Part shown: positions 34,101-41,323 of the stretch, one piece after another
Numbering within the stretch: position 1 is the stretch's first letter
Layout: each line of letters opens with the position of its first letter
From: Hymenobacter gummosus
GTDB taxonomy: Bacteria > Bacteroidota > Bacteroidia > Cytophagales > Hymenobacteraceae
Assembly: GCF_003970915.1 (NCBI RefSeq)
Contig: NZ_RXOF01000009.1
Span: 204,034 to 268,033 of the forward strand
Length of the DNA stretch: 64,000 nt
Direction of reading: 5' to 3'
Notes under the pieces: generated by a model
Told to the model about the DNA's origin: nothing
The model's database searches: none
Seen by the model: the letters and a program-made list of their open reading frames with translations, nothing else
Translations under genes and position numbers: made by a program

Positions 34101-34690
34101 GCAGCCAGGGCGGGCAAATCGGCGGCGGGCACGGTCACGGTCAGCTGCCGCGAGAAGTCCAGCCGCTCAGTCACCGCGTAGCCGGCGCTGGTCAGGGCCG
34201 CAGCGGCTTCGCCCGGCTGAATGGTAGGGTGATACCCGACTACCACCGCTACCCGGCCGCTGCCGCGCAGGGCGTAGGCCGGGGTGCTGTGCTGGGCCAG
34301 CAGGCCGGTGTATTTCCACTCGGGCTGCACCGGCACCACGCTGCGGATGCCGAAGCCGCGCAGGCGGCTGCGGTCGAGGCCGGTGGGCAGGGCGGCGGAA
34401 TAGGCGTTTTTGGGCAGGTAGTCGAGCAGCTGCACGCCCAGAGCCGCGAGGGCGCGGCGCTCTTCGGCGGTAGGCAGCTGCTCAAACTGGATGACGCGGT
34501 AAACTTTGCTCTGCCAGATGTCAGCAGCGGCCAGCGGCTCGGTGCGGCCGGCGGCCTGCCAGGTAGCGAAATTGGCCGGCAGCGTGGGCGTGCCACTGGC
34601 CAGCAGGAGCTTGGGGGCGGGCGCCTGGGCGTGCAGCGCGGGGCTGCCCAGGGCCAGCGCCGCCAGCAGCAGCGCGTCGAGGTGTTTCAT
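31136..34690 (-). CDS. T9SS-secreted subtilisin-family serine protease
   Basis: 1184 residues with a Sec signal (MKHLDALLLAALALGSPALHA). After a propeptide-like region, the S8 catalytic domain spans about 235-510: Asp248/249 in VAHGDDG, His274 in GGTHGDHVAG, Asn362 in FSSGNEGAG and Ser442 in QTGTSMSCPAVSG. A P-domain-like part, Ig/PKD-like modules (YSVTLRASNTYGSDL near 890) and a CUB/MAM-like region follow. The C-terminus is a type A sorting domain (AYPVPFGQQLTVALQ, LLTDALGRELRRQPV, LRLLLPNGRSQSLQVVK). It should be a secreted protease exported by the type IX system. Confidence 0.9.
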   Translation of the reverse strand: MKHLDALLLAALALGSPALHAQAPAPKLLLASGTPTLPANFATWQAAGRTEPLAAADIWQSKVYRVIQFEQLPTAEERRALAALGVQLLDYLPKNAYSAALPTGLDRSRLRGFGIRSVVPVQPEWKYTGLLAQHSTPAYALRGSGRVAVVVGYHPTIQPGEAAAALTSAGYAVTERLDFSRQLTVTVPAADLPALAARAWVASVEYVAPDPVHDNNRGRTDHRANVLAADYGAGRHYDGRGINVAHGDDGLIGPHIDFQGRLDQSSAGPDGGTHGDHVAGIIMGAGNMDPRYRGQAVGAFNYYYTYPNNINNAPTHYTTRRIRITSNSYSNGCNAGYTAFARQMDQMSRQMPLMLHVFSSGNEGAGNCNYGAGATWGNITGGHKVAKNVITVGNLTYQDALASSSSRGPATDGRIKPEVCAVGSSVMSTMPNNTYAAQTGTSMSCPAVSGVVAQLMHAHKALNNGAEAPGALIKAALMNTAEDLGNAGPDFRFGYGRIDALRAVRVLEQRTYRHDSLSQGQTRTHTLTVPAGQRQLRVMLYWPDYEAAANSSVNLVNNLDLTLTAPDGTTYQPWVLDSRPTAAQLNAVAVRGRDTLNNAEQVTLDVPAAGTYTLTVRGAAVPQGMQQYFLLHTLLDDQVEMIYPLGGEGFVPGETEAVRWNAAPGTDPFTLEYTFDNGATWTSIASGISATQRYYNWAIPTSITPSGQARLRVRRGTQQDESDANFSIVGVPANLRASAVCRTGTTLLWDAVPGATAYDVFRLGTMYMDSVTTVTGVSATLPMVTGDQWFAVRARGANGMAGRRTTALLRPTVLTNCAEGPLALIGVLSRQACVNTPVQLRDNSQLQPNAWQWTVTPSTGVTFVGGTSATSQHPQLQFSQPGTYSVTLRASNTYGSDLRTENNLLTVVAPLTGPFVEEFRSSTFPPAGWQVDNANGGFTWQLSPSTVVAPDNLRRRVPYVNDYAYEDRGAEEYLLAPPVAADDTNPTAVEFSVAHAAYSASYRDGLRVDLSLDCGQTFQPTSYLKRGTSLATVTGYVTTAWSPTLPTHWRRETVDLRPYIPAGFRGNVVVRFTNLNDNGNNLYLTDVNVGFIITSKRASAGLMQFSAYPVPFGQQLTVALQAAKAGPATLLLTDALGRELRRQPVQLSGAAQQVNMPTDAIAAGVYTLRLLLPNGRSQSLQVVK

Positions 34691-34777
34691 GTTGTGGGGA
34701 TAAGGGAATTGGCGAGTGAGTGACTGGCAGCAATTTAGCCAAAACCCTTCACGGTTTCTTCATTATTCCTAGATGTC

Positions 34778-35053
34778 GGGTAGGAGGGTATGGGGGTGAG
34801 AGGGTAGGAGTTTGAGGAAAAGAACGTCATCCTGAGCTTTAGCGAAGGACCTTCCTCCAACCCCGCACCAACTGAAAAGCGCAGCCACCAACGCCCTGAC
34901 GTTAATGGCTGCGCTTTATCGTTCCTGTTGATTAGTGTCTGCACGTTGGCATTGGCGGCAGTGCAGGGCTGGAGGAAGGTCCTTCGCTGCGCTCAGGATG
35001 ACGTTCTTTCCCCCCGTCCTCTCCTACCCTCACACCCTCCTACCCTCACACCA
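34778..35053. repeat. octamer-period arms flanking a GAACGTCAT element
   Basis: Left arm GGGTAGGA, GGGTATGG, GGGTGAGA, GGGTAGGA, GTTTGAGG (34778-34817). Right arm TCCTACCC, TCACACCC, TCCTACCC, TCACACCA (35022-35053). Between them lies a full GAACGTCAT element (34822-35007) with the inner AAGCGCAGCCACCAACG hairpin. The region separates the subtilase gene from the reductase-fusion gene. Confidence 0.75.
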
Positions 35054-35057
35054 TAAC

Positions 35058-36719
35058 CTACTCGTCCAGGTACTGGTGCACGAACTTGATGGCCATGGCG
35101 CCTTCGCCCACGGCCGAGGCCACCCGGGCCATGGCGCCGGAGCGACTGTCGCCGGCCGAGAAGATGCCGGGCACGCAGGTTTCGAGGGCGTACGGTTCGC
35201 GCTGCTTTTTCCAGCGCTGGGCAAAGCGCGGGTCGGCCACCAGGTCGCGGCCGGTGAGGACGTAGCCGCGGCCGTCGCAGAGCACCGCGTCGCACACCCA
35301 CTCGGTGCTGGGCTTGGCGCCGATGAACACGAACACGGCCCGGGCCGGGCACTCCTGGGTCTGGCCGGTCTGGTTCTGGCGCAGCACCACCGATTCGAGG
35401 TGGTCCTGGCCCTTCACTTCCTGGATTTCGGTGAAGGGCAGCAGCTCGATGTTCTCGGTGCGGCCGATCTGCTCGATGAGGTAAGCCGACATGGACGCGG
35501 CCAGCGAGGCCCCGCGGATGACGATGTACACCCGGCGGGCGTAGCCGGCCAGGTACATAGCTGCCTGCCCGGCCGAGTTGCCACCGCCCACCACGTACAC
35601 GTCCTGCTGGGAGCAGGAGCGGGCCTCGGTGCGGGCCGCCCCGTAGTACACGCCCGCCCCCGTCAGCTGCTGAATGCCCGGAATGTCGAGCTGCCGGTAG
35701 CTCACGCCGGTGGTCAGCACCACGGCGCGGGTGCGCACTTCGCTGCCGTCGGCCAGGGTCAGCACCTTGTACTCGTCCTGCACGCAGAGCTTGGTGACTT
35801 CCTGGGCGCTGAGGATTTCGGCCCCCAGGCGCGTGGCCTGCGCCCAGGCCCGGTGGGCCAGCTCGGCCCCGCTCAGGCCCGTGGGGAAGCCCAGGTAGTT
35901 TTCGATGCGGGAGGAGGTGCCGGCCTGTCCGCCCGGGTTCTGCCGCTCGATGAGCAGCGTCTTCAGCCCCTCCGAAGCGCCGTATACCGCCGCGCCCAGC
36001 CCCGAGGGCCCGGCGCCGACCACCACCACGTCGTACAGATCCTGCGAAGCCTGCCGGGCCAGGCCCAGCTGAGCGGCCACCTCGTTGCGGCTGGGATGGG
36101 CCAGCACGCTGCCGTCCTCGGTCACCACCACGGGCAGGTCCTGCGCCGTCAGGCCCAGGCTTTCCAGCAGCAGCGGCGCCTCGGGATTGGTCTCGAAATC
36201 CAGCCACTGAAACGCCACCATGTAGCCAGCCAGAAAGTCCTTGAGGTCGTGCGAGAGCGGCGACCATTGAAAACCGATGAGCCGTACCCCGCGGAAGGCC
36301 GGCTGGTGCTGGGCCTGCCACACGGCCAGCAGGTCGTGCAGGGTGGGGTAGAGCAGCTCCTGGGGCGGGTCCCAGGGCTTCATCAGGTAGTAGTCGAGGC
36401 GGGCGTCGTTGATGGCGCGGATGGCGGCCTCGGTGTCGGCGTAGGCGGTAAGCAGCACGCGCTTGGCCTCCGGAAACAAGGTGCGGGCCTGCTCCAGCAG
36501 CTGCACGCCTTCCATGTCGGGCATGCGCTGGTCCGACAGCACCAGGGCCAGCGGCTCGGCGCGGGCCTTGAGCTGGCGAATCACCTCCAGGCCCTCGGTG
36601 CCCGAGCCGGCCCGCACGATGCGGTAGTCGGGCCGGAACTCCTGGCGCAGGTCCCGGTCGATGGCGGATAGCACCTGGGGGTCGTCGTCGACCACGAGCA
36701 GCACGGGTTTCTTTTCCAT
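35058..36719 (-). CDS. response regulator receiver / thioredoxin-reductase-like fusion
   Basis: 553 residues from the ATG at 36719. Residues 5-125: receiver domain with Asp10-12, phospho-acceptor Asp63 in LSDQRMPD and Lys114 in LMKPW. Residues 140-215: thioredoxin/glutaredoxin-like domain whose active site reads FQWSPLSH instead of CxxC. Residues 228-553: FAD/NAD(P)H pyridine-nucleotide oxidoreductase with VVGAGPSGLGAAV, VVGGGNSAGQA and GIFSAGDSR. Where thioredoxin reductases carry CATC, this protein has ARTEAR (361-366). It thus keeps FAD and NADPH sites but no redox disulfide. The fusion type is known; the electron acceptor is not. Confidence 0.85.
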   Translation of the reverse strand: MEKKPVLLVVDDDPQVLSAIDRDLRQEFRPDYRIVRAGSGTEGLEVIRQLKARAEPLALVLSDQRMPDMEGVQLLEQARTLFPEAKRVLLTAYADTEAAIRAINDARLDYYLMKPWDPPQELLYPTLHDLLAVWQAQHQPAFRGVRLIGFQWSPLSHDLKDFLAGYMVAFQWLDFETNPEAPLLLESLGLTAQDLPVVVTEDGSVLAHPSRNEVAAQLGLARQASQDLYDVVVVGAGPSGLGAAVYGASEGLKTLLIERQNPGGQAGTSSRIENYLGFPTGLSGAELAHRAWAQATRLGAEILSAQEVTKLCVQDEYKVLTLADGSEVRTRAVVLTTGVSYRQLDIPGIQQLTGAGVYYGAARTEARSCSQQDVYVVGGGNSAGQAAMYLAGYARRVYIVIRGASLAASMSAYLIEQIGRTENIELLPFTEIQEVKGQDHLESVVLRQNQTGQTQECPARAVFVFIGAKPSTEWVCDAVLCDGRGYVLTGRDLVADPRFAQRWKKQREPYALETCVPGIFSAGDSRSGAMARVASAVGEGAMAIKFVHQYLDE

Positions 36720-36786
36720 CGGAGCGGCAATTGTGTTGGTACGGGCCGACAAGTTAGGGCGCCAGCCGGCGGGAAGAAAACCACCC

Positions 36787-37010
36787 CGTCATCCTGACGA
36801 AGGAAGGACCTTGCTCGAGCCCTGCACAACTAAAAAGCGCAGCCACCAACGCGCTGTCGTTTGGGCTGCGCCTTCTTGCTCTGGCTGATTGGCGTCTGTA
36901 CGTTGGCGTCTGTACGTTGGCACAAGCGGCGGTGCAGGGTGGGAGGAAGGCCCTTGACTACGTCGACCTTCGGTTCGGCTGCGCCGTACGCCAGATGAAG
37001 GATGACGTTC
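36787..37010. repeat. GAACGTCAT element
   Basis: Starts CGTCATCCTGACGAAGGAAG, has the inner pair AAGCGCAGCCACCAACG / GGGCTGCGCCTT, a small direct duplication (TGTACGTTGGC twice near 36896-36920) and ends GATGACGTTC. It fills the spacer between the reductase fusion and the cyclase-family gene. Confidence 0.75.
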
Positions 37011-37028
37011 TTTTATCCGCTCATCTAC

Positions 37029-37805
37029 TCAGCCATTCATCCGCTCAGCGGCCAGCGCGTAGAGCACCGGCCGGCTGGGGCTGGCGTCGAGCTGGAGCAT
37101 GGTTACCTGCAGGTTCAGCAGGTACAGGCCGTCGGGCACGGCGTCGGGCACGAAAATCAACTCGGTGATGGTGGCCGCGCGGCGGATGTGGTCGGGGTAC
37201 TGCCAGAAGATGTGATGGGCGGCCAGCACGCCCGCGTCCAGCTCCCGGTCCACGCTAGGCAAGTCGAGCAGCAGGTGCTCCACGCCCATATCGACCAGGT
37301 GCTGGGCCAGCTCGGCGCTGATGTAGGGCGGGTTATGACCGGAATACTGGCGCTGGCGCTTGGCCTCGTCGTTGGGCAGGGTGCGCAGAACCACGGCCTC
37401 GGGCGGCACCGGGGCGGCCTGCAGCAGCGGCAGCACGTCGGCCAGCTCCACCACCAGGTCGCCGTCGGGCCGGGGGCGCGGCGCCACCGACATCAGCCAG
37501 GCCACGAAGTGAAAGCGCGGGAGGCAGCCCGGCAGGGTGGCGGCCGGATCGGGGCTGATGTGGCCGTAGCACTCGGTGTGGGTGCCGTTGCCGTGGGGCG
37601 TCAGGTGCACGCGCTTGTAGTTGGTGCTGCCGCCCTCAGCCACCGAGCCCACGAAGCTGCCCACGCGAATCACGTCGATTTCCACCGGCTCGGCCCAGAA
37701 GCAGTTGACCTGCTCCGGCCCCGGCGCCAGCGGCAGGGCAATGTCGAGCGGCGCGGCGGCATCGAAGCGGAACGTGCGGCCGTGGTATTGAACGGTGGAG
37801 AGCAT
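37029..37805 (-). CDS. cyclase family protein (kynurenine-formamidase-like hydrolase)
   Basis: 258 residues, no signal peptide. The family metal site is seen in HLTPHGNGTHTECYGHI (residues 67-83), with His71, His76 and Glu78 as likely ligands. Later conserved pieces are YSGHNPPYIS and VEHLLLDLPSVDRE with the second metal-site region. Members hydrolyse amides or cyclic substrates such as N-formylkynurenine; no kynurenine genes are nearby, so substrate is open. Confidence 0.8.
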   Translation of the reverse strand: MLSTVQYHGRTFRFDAAAPLDIALPLAPGPEQVNCFWAEPVEIDVIRVGSFVGSVAEGGSTNYKRVHLTPHGNGTHTECYGHISPDPAATLPGCLPRFHFVAWLMSVAPRPRPDGDLVVELADVLPLLQAAPVPPEAVVLRTLPNDEAKRQRQYSGHNPPYISAELAQHLVDMGVEHLLLDLPSVDRELDAGVLAAHHIFWQYPDHIRRAATITELIFVPDAVPDGLYLLNLQVTMLQLDASPSRPVLYALAAERMNG

Positions 37806-37816
37806 AAGCGGGAGGC

Positions 37817-37995
37817 TGGCGCCGGTTTGGCCGTCGAAGACGGCGTAACCGGTGCCTCAAATAAAGCAGGTTTTCAACCTGCGTGGAACGTTGCTTTATC
37901 AAACCAGCCTACTCGTCCGGGGGCCGCACGCAGGCTGAAAGCCTGCCTGATGTTGGGCACCGGTTACACTCGCTTCGCTCGCTAAACCGGCGCCA
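37817..37995. repeat. element with GGCGCCGGTTTAGC inverted ends, copy 2
   Basis: 179 bases, ends TGGCGCCGGTTTGGC and GCTAAACCGGCGCCA. Arms share AACCGGTGCC and AAATAAAGCAGG with copy 1 at 24460-24730; the central part differs and is shorter. It lies directly upstream of the cyclase-family gene and downstream of the hydrolase gene. Confidence 0.75.
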
Positions 37996-38001
37996 GTTCG
38001 C

Positions 38002-38706
38002 TCACGGCACGACGGGCGGCTCGGCGGTGAAGTCGGCGGCCAGCTGGTTGAGGATGCGGGCAATTTCGTCGGCGCGGCTGTAAACCATGAAGTGGGTGCC
38101 GCCCTGGATGAGGTATTCTACCTTGGCTGGGCCGGGAGGGAAGACCCTATCGTGGGTACCGCGAATCTGCACCGATGGGCCGATGTCGCGGCTGTCCCAG
38201 CGAAACAGGCTGCGGATGGCCCAGCGGGTGTAGCGCGGCTCCTGGTCGAGCAGAATCTGGCGGAACAGCTCGTACTCCGGCCCGTTGCTCACACCGAAAT
38301 ACCACTGGCCCACCCGGGGCATCAGGCGCAGAATCTGCGGGGGCAACCAGTGCTGCACGCCGGTGGCCCGCACCAGTTTCAGCAGCCAGGGCAGCTGGTC
38401 GGCCCCGGGGATGCTCGACACCAGTGCCACTAGGGCCAGGGGCCGCAGGCGGGCCATTTCCAGCGCCACCGTGCCCCCGAACGACACGCCCACCAGCCAG
38501 CAGCGCTGCTCCAGCGGAATACTTTCGGCCATGCGGGCGGCGTAGGCCGTGATGGGCTCGTCGGCATCGGCGGGCGGCAGCCAGGGCAGGTAGTGCACGG
38601 TGCCGCGCAGCTGCGGAATGAGGCGCTGAAACACCCGCTCGTCGGCGCCCAGGCCGGAAATCAGGTAGAACACGGGCTGGGGCTCCGGCCGGGCGGCGTC
38701 AGGCAT
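38002..38706 (-). CDS. alpha/beta hydrolase
   Basis: 234 residues from the ATG at 38706. Nucleophile elbow GVSFGG at 73-78 with Ser75; oxyanion-side motif FYLISGLGADERVF near residue 13. Asp in GTHDRVFPPG and His in IQGGTHFMVYS complete the triad. It overlaps the upstream gene by 8 bases. The substrate is not evident; it resembles small esterase-like hydrolases. Confidence 0.82.
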   Translation of the reverse strand: MPDAARPEPQPVFYLISGLGADERVFQRLIPQLRGTVHYLPWLPPADADEPITAYAARMAESIPLEQRCWLVGVSFGGTVALEMARLRPLALVALVSSIPGADQLPWLLKLVRATGVQHWLPPQILRLMPRVGQWYFGVSNGPEYELFRQILLDQEPRYTRWAIRSLFRWDSRDIGPSVQIRGTHDRVFPPGPAKVEYLIQGGTHFMVYSRADEIARILNQLAADFTAEPPVVP

Positions 38707-39142
38707 CGAGGCGGCGGTAAATGGCTTCGAGGTAGAACACGTTGTCGGCCGCGGCCCGCTCCGCGCTGGCTTCCTCGTCGTCCTCGTCGGGGAATTCGTC
38801 TTCGTCGGCGGGGTAGGTGAAGGAGAGCTTGAGGGCAATGCCGGGCAGGGCAAACGGCTCCAGCTCCTCGGTGGCGTACTCCATCAGGCAGGGCCGGGGG
38901 GCGTTGGCCAAGGCATCGGCTACTTCTTCCTGCAGCTCCCCGGCCCGGGCCCCCGTCTGGCGCAGCAGCAAATCGAGCTGGGCAAAGGGCAGGCCGAGGT
39001 GGAAAAAGTAGGTCTGGTCGTCCAGCACGGTGGTGGCCCACAGGGTCACGTCGTCGGAGTTGTCGAACACGATGGCGCGCACGCGGACGTCCTCCACAAA
39101 AAAGTCGGCCCCGTATTCAACGGCATCAATCAGGCGTAGCAT
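38699..39142 (-). CDS. hypothetical acidic protein, 147 aa
   Basis: Start taken at the ATG at 39142 (MLRLIDAVEYGADFFVEDVR). A compact beta-rich domain with DDVTLWATTVLDDQTYFFHL precedes a very acidic segment at about 115-130 (ADEDEFPDEDDEEAS) and a terminal VFYLEAIYRRLDA. The next gene starts inside its last codons, so the two are coupled. No family recognised. Confidence 0.55.
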   Translation of the reverse strand: MLRLIDAVEYGADFFVEDVRVRAIVFDNSDDVTLWATTVLDDQTYFFHLGLPFAQLDLLLRQTGARAGELQEEVADALANAPRPCLMEYATEELEPFALPGIALKLSFTYPADEDEFPDEDDEEASAERAAADNVFYLEAIYRRLDA

Positions 39143-39270
39143 GCGGACAAGGTAAGCGGGGATGGGCAACAGGGCAAGCTACGCAGTACAGCAGCTCCGG
39201 GATGAGCCAGGGCCTGAGAAATGAGTTTGGGACCGGGCTGCTACCTTGCCGCCGAGCCATATTGCCCCCG

Positions 39271-39795
39271 ATGCGTCTGCCCGTACGCCGTTTTGTATAC
39301 CTGAGCCTGCTGGGGCTGACCGCAGCGGCCTGCCAGCGCCAGGGCTACCCCTCGCCACCCGTGGCGGCCACCTGGCGTCTGCCGGAAGCCCCATCCTCAG
39401 CCGCCCCGCCCGATTCGGCGCGGCCCGTCCGGCCAGCGGCTCCGGCCAGCCTGGTTCGGCTGGCGCCGCATCAGCGCATGGCGGCGGTGCCCCGTAAGTT
39501 GTCCGCGCCCAGCCGGTTTAACTCTGTCAAACCCGTCGTTATGAGTCGCAACAGCCAGGCCCGTCCGCCCGCACCGGCCGCTCCCCGCCGCCGGCCGCTG
39601 CTCAGTGAAAACCAAGTGGTAGCCCTGGCGCTGCTGGGTGGGGGCGCCGTGTTCACGGCCGCCGGCCTGCTGCTGATGTTGGCCGTGGGCGGCACCGGGG
39701 CCGTGGTGGCCGGTATTCTGCTCGCGGTGGTCGGACTGAGCTTGTTCTGCGGCTGGTTTTACCTGCGGGCCCTGGGCAAGGCCTACCAGCACTGA
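39271..39795 (+). CDS. hypothetical lipoprotein with C-terminal membrane helices, 174 aa
   Basis: Start chosen at the ATG at 39271, which gives a lipobox ending LTAAAC. A Pro/Ala-rich linker follows. Two hydrophobic segments are predicted at about 113-135 (VVALALLGGGAVFTAAGLLL) and 137-160 (VGGTGAVVAGILLAVVGLSL). A near-consensus TACCTTGCC box lies 20 bases upstream. This lipoprotein-plus-helices layout recurs in Hymenobacter genomes; function is unknown. Confidence 0.55.
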   Translation: MRLPVRRFVYLSLLGLTAAACQRQGYPSPPVAATWRLPEAPSSAAPPDSARPVRPAAPASLVRLAPHQRMAAVPRKLSAPSRFNSVKPVVMSRNSQARPPAPAAPRRRPLLSENQVVALALLGGGAVFTAAGLLLMLAVGGTGAVVAGILLAVVGLSLFCGWFYLRALGKAYQH

Positions 39796-39920
39796 AATTG
39801 ACCGCGCTACGTAAAACAACAAGCACCCAGGCGGCGCGGCCGGATTCAGGGCGCAGCCCCTCAGGCGTAGACCTCACTCGGCGCAGCCGAGCGAGTGCGC
39901 AAGAGGGCGGTCCGTCGAAA

Positions 39921-41066
39921 TCAACTATCCGGCGCCTCCAAAAACAGCTCCAGCGTAATCTGGTCGGCCAGCAGCTTGCCGCGGTCGGTGAGGCGTAGCA
40001 GGTCGGGCGTCACTTCGGCCCAGCCGTCGTGCTGCAGCTGCCGCAGGTAGGCGGCGCGGGAGGCGGCCAGGTCGACGCCGAGCTGGCGCAGGTGGGCCAG
40101 GCTGCAGCCCTGGGCGGTGCGCAGGCTGGTCATCAGGTACTCGTTGGCGCGGTCGGTCGGGCTGAGCTCCTCGCGGGTGGCGGGCAGCTCGTGGCGTTCC
40201 AGCAGGCCCTGCACGTACTGGGCGTTGCTGGCCACGGTGTACTGCCGGCTCCGGCCGTCGAAGGAGTGGGCGCTGGGGCCCAGGCCCAGGTAGGGCGTGC
40301 CCTGCCAGTAGCTGCTGTTGTGGCGGGAGTAGTGGCCGGGCCGGGCGAAGTTGCTGATTTCGTACTGCTCGTAGCCGGCGGCGCGGCTGGCTTCCAGCAG
40401 CATTTCAAACTCCCGGGCCACAAACTCCTCCGGTGCCGGCCGGAACTGCCCTTTGCGCAGCTGCCGGCCAAACACCGTCTGCGGCTCCACGGTGAGGGCG
40501 TAGCACGACAGATGTGGCACCTGCAAAGCCAAGGCCTGCTCCAGGTCGTACTGCCAGATGCCGTGGCCGTTTTCCGCATTCGGCACTCCGTAGATGAGGT
40601 CGATGCTGATGTTATCGAGGCCCGCGTCCTGGGCCGCCAGCACCGAGCGCCGCGACTCTTCGGCCGAGTGCGCCCGGTTCATCAGGCGCAGGTGCGGCTC
40701 GTGGAAGCTCTGCAGCCCGATGCTCAGCCGATTTACCGGCGAGGCGGCCAGCTCCCGCAGCTTGGCGGGCGTGAGGTCGTCGGGGTTGGCTTCCAGGGTG
40801 ATTTCCGCATCCGGAGCCACTTCGAAGCGCCGGTAGATTTCCTCGAACAGGCGCAGCAGCTCGGTTTCCGTGAGCAGGGAAGGCGTGCCGCCGCCGAAGT
40901 AGATGGTGCTCAGGCCGGCGCCGCCGAGGTAGTCCTGGCGCAGCTCCATTTCGCGCAGCAAGGCTTCAATAACCTGCGGCTTGCGCCCCAGCGAGGTGCT
41001 GAAGTGAAAGTCGCAGTAGTGGCAGGCCTGCTTGCAGAAGGGAATGTGGAGGTAGAGTCCGGCCAT
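39921..41066 (-). CDS. hemW: radical SAM heme chaperone HemW
   Basis: 381 residues from the ATG at 41066. N-terminal LYLHIPFCKQACHYCDF carries the CxxxCxxC cluster (Cys11, Cys15, Cys18) for the 4Fe-4S and SAM. Further features are YFGGGTPSLL, LEANPDDLT, SIGLQSF and DLIYGVPNAENGHGIWQYDL (in parts), and the C-terminal HemN-like region with SYWQGTPYLGLGPSAHSF. HemW inserts heme into acceptor proteins and is often misnamed coproporphyrinogen dehydrogenase; the extra Cys of true HemN is not apparent. Confidence 0.9.
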   Translation of the reverse strand: MAGLYLHIPFCKQACHYCDFHFSTSLGRKPQVIEALLREMELRQDYLGGAGLSTIYFGGGTPSLLTETELLRLFEEIYRRFEVAPDAEITLEANPDDLTPAKLRELAASPVNRLSIGLQSFHEPHLRLMNRAHSAEESRRSVLAAQDAGLDNISIDLIYGVPNAENGHGIWQYDLEQALALQVPHLSCYALTVEPQTVFGRQLRKGQFRPAPEEFVAREFEMLLEASRAAGYEQYEISNFARPGHYSRHNSSYWQGTPYLGLGPSAHSFDGRSRQYTVASNAQYVQGLLERHELPATREELSPTDRANEYLMTSLRTAQGCSLAHLRQLGVDLAASRAAYLRQLQHDGWAEVTPDLLRLTDRGKLLADQITLELFLEAPDS

Positions 41067-41323
41067 AGCAGCGCGAAGTGGTACTTCGCGTATTGTTGAA
41101 CGATTGCCGCCCGGGCGGCAGCCCCCGACAAACGGGGCTGCGCTAAACCGTGGTTTGGTGTGCAAACCACGGGCTCGGTGCCAAATCAGCAGTAAGATTG
41201 TGAAACCGTAAGGCGCGGCGTCTGGTTCGTTTGGAGCAGTGGCCGGGTCAGCCGGTCGAAAAAATCGGCCGCCGGCCTGCCGCCGGGCGAAATGAAAAAC
41301 CGCCGCGCCGCGTTGTGGCTCCC

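Noticed and set aside
31706-34723. Two long plus-strand frames (518 and 469 residues) opposite the secreted protease
   Set aside because: Same antisense effect; the protease frame has the catalytic triad, signal and sorting domain, the opposite frames have none.
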